From Tubiluchus corallicola (Eukaryota > Priapulida > Priapulimorpha > Priapulimorphida > Tubiluchidae): a stretch of DNA of 64,000 nucleotides. The notes below the pieces were generated by a model. The model saw nothing but the letters and a program-made list of their open reading frames with translations. It was not told where the DNA came from and made no database searches. This document shows, piece after piece, positions 57,201 through 64,000 of the stretch (the stretch's first letter is position 1; each line of letters begins with the position of its first letter). The stretch covers positions 1 to 64,000 of the forward strand of contig JAQGDQ010000795.1 of assembly GCA_030141605.1 (NCBI GenBank), read 5' to 3'. The translations under genes and the position numbers were made by a program.

Positions 57201-60200
57201 ACCGTTCAGTAAGGGTGAGCATCGAACGCTCGAATTCGATTCGAACGAGTTTTTCAGTTCGAACTCGATTCGAATCCAAAACTATAGATTCGAATAATTC
57301 AGCACTTCAATCACACATGTTCTTTATCACTAAAACGATTGAAACATCATGCAATTAGCATAATTTAGCTGTGATTTCTGTGCACAATTTTAAACAAATT
57401 ACTAGTCGTTTTATTGCAGAACAAAATCGAGTGATATGCATGATCTTTGTAAGACTAATTTTTACTGGTGGTTCGAAAACTTGTTCGAAAATCTTTCAGT
57501 CTCAATTCGAATTCGCATCGAATTCGAAACACTGAAGTTCAGTTCGATTCGAATTCGAAAGTCACAAATTCGGTTCGATTCGAATTCACTTTCTGGTAGA
57601 GAATGCTCACCCCTACCGTTCAGTAGTGGTTTCACGGTCACGAAATTTCTAAATGATTTCTGTGGTTTTCTAACCCCCCTTTTTGGATAATTGTTCGGCA
57701 TTAAGTTTTCCCGTTGGACTCAAGTTTGCACGTTTTGCCATTCTAGTTCAACTCAAATAACATCAGGGCGATTCTCAGTCACTTTCATGAGCATATGGAA
57801 TGGTTTCACGGTGATATAGGCAGGGAGGAGGCTGAAGAACGATTACACCAGGACGGTTTAGAAAATGGTCTCTTTCTGTGAGTCTCGGTTTTAATGCCTT
57901 ATTTGATACATTGTTCTTATGATTGACTTTCTTACTACATGCCATTTATTACCTGCGCGCATATCACTGTTCCAGAACAGCTGTACAGAGATGATAAATT
58001 AGTGTTTACAGCTGGTTGTCATGACGATATACAGTGGTGGCTCCTGTATAGGTACGGTGGAACTGAAGCACCCCCTATTTTCATTCAATATTATTTATGA
58101 TATTCAAATAATAAATCCATAATATTCAATAGTCTTTTTTCTTTAGTTTTTTCTTTATAATTGCATGGCACCAGAGCACGTGAGGGTTGTATTGTTTGCT
58201 TCACAGCCCAGCACAGTGGTGTGTTTGGTTGTTAAATGCATGAGCCAATGTGTACATGCCTGAGTTAATACGCTGTACACTGCGCTGCTAGCGCCTGCTG
58301 CTAGGTAGAGAAAGTGCTGTCGCTCACAATCACAACATTAAAATTACATGTGTTTGTGTCGTTTTACACCAGCACCCACACAGCAGGCCGCAATCTTACT
58401 AGATTCACTGAGCTGCGCGTAGCTTTGAAAGTTTAACGAAATTTGAGTATTCGAAGTAATTATTATTTAATCTAAGCTTTGATTTAAAATGAGCTATTGT
58501 AGTTTTCAATATTTTAGGGCATTCCTTATTCTAAACTCGTGTTTACACAATTATCTGGTTTCCCTCAGTAATAATACCAGCATTTGAATCGCTTTCGAAA
58601 TATACTTGCACGAGGATATTTTTACGGGAAGTATATTTTATCCTGATTTACTGATGTAACTACAGTAAACTCCGCATAATTCAAGTCCAGCTGGACTGAA
58701 AAAAACTTTAGGTTAGGGGTGATATTTTGAGTTAGGCAGTATTGGCCATTTTCCAGCATAGACACTCTAAACCCCTCCTCCAGATGGCGAGCTAAATAGA
58801 AGGCAGAAAGTCAACCCTTCTGTGCATAAACAAGGAGATTTGATGACACTTGTAGTGTTGGGGGGTAAAAATTTTCCCGGAAGACCATACTGTTTTTGAG
58901 TTGTACGAAACTTTTTGTTTTTCTAAATTGCATTTTTTAGTTAGGCGAAGTGAATTACACGTATTTTGATTAAATGGATCATAACTTTTTATTTGAGTTA
59001 GGTGAAAGTTTCAGTTATATGTTTAAAGTGAAGCAATGTTTTATGAGGGAAAAACAATAGATTTCGTTGTTTCAGATAGGCGAAAATTTGAGCTATGCTA
59101 TTTTCAGTTACCCATAGTTTACAGTAATAATTTTTTATTTGAGTTAGGGAAGATTTGTAGTTAAGCCGTGGTTTTTTTATGGAAAAAACGAAGGATTTCA
59201 ATCCATTGCACTGAAATTGTTTGAGTTACGCAAAAAATTGAATAAATTGACTTTGAGAGACACATAATTTACTGTATTACTATTTATATATACATACATA
59301 TATAAAATAATCTTTATTTGCTATAAAAAAATTGATATTCATAACTATAAAACATAAAAGAACATCGCAACATGATTATAAAATTCACACAACTGTTAAA
59401 GGCAAATGCGTCATGTGCAAACTAAAAACTACTGTGCCAAAAATTTAAAACAAAATATACATTATAATGTTACACGAAAATTATAATAGACTATATACTA
59501 CATATACATGGATGTGAGTAAATATACAATATATACATACAAATTAAAATGGATGTGGGTAAAAGAAATTTGCGGATGAATATATATTATCGTTTACGTA
59601 TGTACGGTTTTCAAAACGATTTAATGTATGTATTTTACTGTACTTCCTGTATCAGGAAGAATTGATGTACTTTTGGTTCTCTACTTTCGTCAGGTTAAAC
59701 TGCTTGTTCTTAAACCAGTTAGGGTGTCTTAAATCAACCTAGAGTCACACTTTCTTCATTTCGGCAGATGATTTCTCCAGAAAGTGCTACAGAAAAGATT
59801 TCGTCCCTTTTCAGGGTGAGGCAGAAACGCGAGGACGCGTTCGTTTTGACGATGGCTTACGGCACTGACGTCCGGCATTACAAAATTGAAAAATCTGATG
59901 CCGGATTCTCGCTGGAAAACTCGGCTTCGGTCTGCGAGGCTCTTGTCTTGGTAACCATTTTTAATCTGTGCTTAATTACTAACAAGTGCACAACTTGTTT
60001 GTTACTAAGATGCTAATTTATTAAGAAGTAGTATTTTTGTGATTTTTTTGTTAGCTAGTGCTGCATTGCATCTAATAGTCATTGTGGGAGTTTAGATTTA
60101 CAAGTTTTGTACAGAGATACTGCTAACGTAAGCTCCGTATGCAATAAGATATCACGACATTAATGGTTTTTGCACTTATTTTAATAAATCAAGTCGAAAA

Positions 60201-60591
60201 TGTAAGTGATAAGTAATTTTAGAGCAAATTTTTTAAGCTTTAACTCTTTCACTACATAATTGCTTTTTAACACGGCCACATTGACTTTTGCATATTTGAC
60301 AATAATGTCTTGTGGTGTGTTACTAAAACAGAATCTTGTAAATAAACAAATAGTTGTTCGTTATTGACACAAATGCGAGCACACTTGCACACGCAGACAC
60401 ACACACACACACACACACACGTGCGTGTGCGCACACGAGCCGACTGTGTCACCTTCCGTAGTTAAAGGGTTAAGCAGAGTAGGTTCTTCATTTACTTATA
60501 ACATGTCTGTGCTCAAGGTGTATTGTATTTTTCCAGCTGATAGACTTCTACTATCATAGTCAAGAAGGCCTGAGATGTCAACTGACGAGAG
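54038..60591 (+). CDS. SYK: Second SYK copy, coding exons 1-5 visible (head-to-head with the first)
   Basis: Five exons mirror those of the minus-strand gene: 54038-54219, 55434-55674, 57747-57877, 59815-59950 and 60537-60591, with the same splice sites and phases. They encode both SH2 domains, including GLFLLRQ (Arg43) and FLVRQ (Arg187). One amino-acid difference was found: Thr for Ser in MAYG-T-DVRHY (codon at 59864). If the duplication continues unchanged, the linker and kinase exons lie outside the window, the linker exon near 65.57 kb. Whether this is a real second gene or an assembly artefact cannot be settled here. Confidence 0.85.
55434..55674 (+). CDS. SYK: SYK copy 2, exon 2
   Basis: It follows acceptor TTTTCTAG (55426-55433) and encodes the second half of N-SH2 and linker A. 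No protein difference from copy 1 within the exon as called; a change at 55712 lies just after the preferred donor. Confidence 0.82.
57747..57877 (+). CDS. SYK: SYK copy 2, exon 3
   Basis: It encodes [16 protein letters not shown] and GLFL as in copy 1, with the GAATTCGAA MITE again just upstream at 57212-57613. Confidence 0.85.
59815..59950 (+). CDS. SYK: SYK copy 2, exon 4
   Basis: It carries [16 protein letters not shown] then Thr where copy 1 has Ser. The neighbouring Tyr codon also differs silently (TAC here, TAT in copy 1). Confidence 0.85.
60537..60591 (+). CDS. SYK: SYK copy 2, exon 5
   Basis: It encodes [18 protein letters not shown] as in copy 1. It is the last SYK exon of this copy inside the window. 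Confidence 0.83.
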
Positions 60592-60726
60592 GTTGTTCTA
60601 AATATAGTGAGTAGTTTTTAATTTTAGTGGTCTGATTGTAGCAGCAGCGAGGCGAAGCTCAGTTGCGACAAAATTGCAAAATGTGCTGTTGCGTGTTGCA
60701 TGAACTTTCAATTTAATCGTAAAGTA

Positions 60727-61301
60727 CGGTGAATACCTCGAGATACGAAATTAATTCATTTCGTTGGGGCTTTCGTATATGTGAATGGTGTAATTTGTTC
60801 CAACACCCCCCACCCCGAAAACAGTCATATAAAGTGTAAATATTGTACCCACCCGAAAAGAATATGTTCGTTAATGAAGGGTTACGCTCATACTTCCTTG
60901 AGATAGCAGTTAAATGCATGCCACTTTCATATTTAGCTATAATTTCATGCTTCGTTTCCGTCGACATCATCTTTTTCTTCTTATCACTATCACTGCCACT
61001 TGCTTTTTTCGGACCCATGGTTACTGGATGCAAATTAACACAAATTTACTAGAAATACACGGCACGAAGACACAAGACAATGGACGGGAGCTTTTTGGTA
61101 CGGTGTGTGAGAGCAAGGTGATGCTGTGATGTAGCATCATTCACGTGATGCTACGAAATGCATTCTGGGAGGACGGCTGTCGGGCGGCACTTGCAATTTT
61201 CGTTTTCGCATCTTGAATATTTTTCCTTTAAATGGGACGGAAATTTATTCGTATTCTGAATTCTTCGTATAATAGGGTTTTCATAAGTCGAGGTTCCACT
61301 G
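60727..61301 (-). mobile_element. Mirror copy of the internally deleted Tigger-like element
   Basis: Reverse complement of 33663-34237, with the same truncated transposase N-terminus starting at 61018 and the same TA flanks. Confidence 0.85.
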
Positions 61302-62994
61302 TATTGTATTATGGGCCATTTCCAGCACGGAATTTTTATCAAATCCCCCTACTCCGCTTTCTCGTTTATCCGCATCCGCAAAATCCACGGATTGAGTGAA
61401 ATTCCAATGTCCGCAATATATCTGCAAAAAATGTTGGCAACAAATTAGCTAGGCTTGCTATGTGTGCCCTATCGTTAAAAAATATTTTTTTGTATGAAGC
61501 TGGGAGCTATAATGGCAAATCGCGGAATTCCGAGTTTTTGGAAGACCAGTAGGGACAATTTTGTAAATCGTGTAAATTTGTTGAGAAAATTTTTACGGAC
61601 CCAGTACATTATTTCACAAGCTGACCACTAGTTGGCAGGCCGTCACTTTGTTTACATCACGTACATCAATGTAACTACGTGTAGATCTCTATGTAATAAA
61701 ATTATAGAATCAATTGTGCAGAGTTATTTGAATCAATTGCAGACAGTTTTTATATACTTTTGCATAAAGGAGCGGCCAGTACTTAGGCGTTTTTGAGACA
61801 ATTAGGTATCATGCATCCTTGATAGTTGCGTATTTTAAATTATGCATGAAACAAGGTAACTGATATTTTAAGTCCACTTAGAGGCTCTCTATGATCACAA
61901 AATTGCAATTTTTTGCTGGCTTCAAGGGGGTTTCGCCTTGGACCCCTTGAACCCCAATGGGGCTACGCGGCCTCCAAACCCCCGGCCTGTTTCAGAGTTT
62001 TTTTGCAATTTGTCATTCTCATCCCTATCGGGAAGCGGTGAAAAAGCAGGAGGTGATGAGGATGTTAAATTAAAGTGGTGATGAAAGGCATTTAGTGTGG
62101 CAACAAACCTCACAGTGGACGTCACAACATTCTACTAGCATTTTCAATGTTTACAAATGTTTAGAAAAAGTAAAAATTGGAGTGCAGTGCTACTGTAAAC
62201 CATTCAGTGTGGTATATAAAAAATTGGCAAATTTTAGGCTTAAAAATTCAAGTTTTAAGTCTATCTGCAGTGCTCACGCATGAGCTCTCAGACGTGTGTG
62301 CCACATCACAACTGAACACGTCTGAACTGAGAGGTATAGCACCTGTTTTTGTGCACCACATTTCCGAGATGCGAGTGCTAGTGACCGTCTATCTAGCGAA
62401 TAGTGAAATGTATGTAACAGCAAAGAACTAGTGGCGCAAACATGAAATTGTGTTTGTGTGGTAATAATTCTTTCATGCAAGTCAAATGTGAAAAATTGCT
62501 CCATTTCGTGAGCTATGGTATAAGATTGAGTCTGGTTTTTCTTCAAGCATTTATAGCATCACATTCTTTTCTTCACACATTTAATAACTTTATTACCAAG
62601 GGGAACCCTGCAAAAATCAGCTGTAAATTCCATGTGGTTTTGTCAGCGGAAGTGTGTTTTAACCGGACGTGAAATAATTTATTGTTGGTTTGCTGTAATA
62701 AGTGAACTTGAATTGAAGCAAACAAGTATCGGTAAATATGCCAACCATTAGCAAAACTTTGTAATGCAAACTTTCCAGACTGATAGGGTTGCAAAAATCT
62801 GATACGACGTGGCTTGTGGGTTAACATTTATCTATTTTGCACATAGAAACTTAGACCCGTGAGCTTAAAGCAAGCATTTGTGATATGAACAGGTGCAAAG
62901 TTTGAATCCTAACGGCAGTGGCACCAGCAAAGGTGAGCGGAGTTGTGACTCCGGATTTTAAAATCCTCCATGATCCACAAAAAAAACAAATGCA

Positions 62995-63165
62995 TATAAA
63001 AGATTACTAAACCATTTGAAAGCCTTGCTAGACTATAAGATGGGGTGTGTGCGTGTGTGCATGCACGCGCGCATGTGTGTGTGCGTGTGTGTGAGCACGA
63101 GCGTGAAAATGTATGCATATAAAAGATTACTAAAATATTTGAAAACTTTGCTAGACTATAAGATG

Positions 63166-63211
<46 letters not shown>

Positions 63212-63395
63212 ATGTGTGCATGCGTGCGCATGCATGTGTGTGTGTGTGAGCACGCGCGTGAAAATGTATGCATATAAAAGATCACTAAACCATTTGAAAG
63301 CATTGCTAGACTATAAGATGGGGTGTGTGTGTGCGCGTGTGTGCATGTGTGTGAGCACGAGCGTGAAAATGTATGTATGAGAGAAAGAGAGTAAA
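62995..63395. repeat. Mirror of the CA-rich triple unit, 16 bp longer
   Basis: The middle GT tract (about 63169-63210) is longer than its partner near 31770-31798. The paired-coordinate sum shifts from 94964 to 94980 across it. Confidence 0.9.
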
Positions 63396-63618
63396 GATTG
63401 CCTGTAGTTTTATCGTAGTGCATTGTGTGTTTGTAGTTGATGTTTCATAGTTTTAAATTTCTAGTTGCGCTTATAGGTTAGCTTGCACCAGATGCATTTG
63501 CCAAGAACAGCTCATTGCACTGTAATGCACTGTTAATTAGTCATTTTATAACTTTTATTTTTGTATTGTGCTAAATGGATGAATAAATCAATCAAGATCT
63601 AAACAGTGTACCCCCCAC

Positions 63619-64000
63619 CCCCCTACTACTACTACTACTACTCTCTGCTGCTGCTTACTACTACTACTCTCCCCCACACACCCCCTGCTACTACTATTAC
63701 TACTGCTACTGCTCCTGCTCCTGCTGCTGATACTGCTCCTGCTCCTGCTGCTGATACTGCTCCTGCTCCTGCTGCTGATACTGCTCCTGCTGCTGATACT
63801 GCTCCTGTCCTGCTGCTGATACTGCTCCTGCTGCTCCTGCTGCTGCTCCTGCTGCTGCTCCTGCTGCTGCTCCTGCTCCTGCTCCGCTCCTGCTGCTGCT
63901 CCTGCTCCTGCTGCTCTCTGCTGCTCTCTCTGCTGCTGCTCCTGCTGCTGCTGCTGCTGTCCTGCTCCTGCTGCTGCTGTTCCTGCTCCTGCTCCTGCTG
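63619..64000. repeat. CTG/CTGCTC repeat tract, mirror of the SYK intron 5 repeat, cut by window end
   Basis: It begins with C-rich CCCCCCACCCCCC and ACT repeats, then CTGCTCCTG and CTGCTGATACTGCTC units matching the reverse complement of about 30980-31357. Small slips (for example CTCCTGTCCTG against CTCCTGATCCTG) are present. Confidence 0.93.

Larger units (their letters stand above)
49418..64000 (-). repeat. Right arm of the giant inverted duplication (continues past window end)
   Basis: This is the reverse complement of 30980-45546. All transposons and microsatellites of the left arm reappear at mirrored positions. Single-base differences include 51112, 51196, 54587, 55418, 55712, 55747, 59860, 59865 and 62337. 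Confidence 0.97.

Overview
The window is eukaryotic nuclear DNA from an animal, almost certainly an invertebrate. Genes are split by GT-AG introns of one to six kb, AT content is high, and most of the sequence is transposon remnants (LINE pieces, Tc1 and Tigger/pogo-like elements, hAT-like MITEs, SINEs, one probable solo LTR), minisatellites and microsatellites. No bacterial, phage or CRISPR features are present. I cannot name the species from sequence alone.

Two host genes are supported. At the left edge (676-4957, minus strand) are two phase-matched coding exons of an arginine/serine-rich splicing-type protein whose N-terminus resembles RSRC1; its 3' part lies outside the window. From 40926 down to 15556 (minus strand) is a complete tyrosine kinase gene of the Syk/ZAP-70 family. 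I could assemble it from 12 coding exons whose splice phases all agree, giving 1605 nt (534 residues plus stop): N-terminal SH2, linker A, C-terminal SH2, a very short linker B, and a full kinase domain. It has no ankyrin repeats between the SH2 domains, so it is Syk-type rather than Shark/HTK16-type.

The most striking large-scale feature is a giant inverted duplication. Positions about 30980-45546 are repeated in reverse complement at 49418-64000 and run off the right end. Paired coordinates sum to 94964 for more than 13 kb, meaning no net length change, and to 94980 after a single CA-microsatellite expansion. The right arm therefore carries a second, plus-strand copy of SYK coding exons 1-5 (54038-60591) in head-to-head orientation. 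The parts I compared differ by about ten single-base changes, nearly all transitions. The 3.9 kb spacer (45547-49417) holds a roughly 39-copy 51-bp minisatellite, duplicated AT-rich blocks and a LINE reverse-transcriptase remnant. Either this is a very young genomic palindrome with a duplicated immune-type kinase, or it is an assembly fold-back or haplotype join.

Other notable structures are a 2.7 kb satellite of 78-79 bp units ending about 60 bp from a SYK splice donor, a 1.8 kb CAG/GAGCAG repeat in a SYK intron, a 5S-rRNA-derived SINE head, an 83-bp module that is single-copy in two dispersed elements but expanded to seven copies in a third, and a 195-bp fold-back of LINE tails. Layout: 0-5 kb SR-protein gene; 5-15.5 kb intergenic LINE/Tc1/SINE debris; 15.5-41 kb SYK; 41-45.5 kb upstream transposon-rich part of the left arm; 45.5-49.4 kb spacer; 49.4-64 kb mirror arm.
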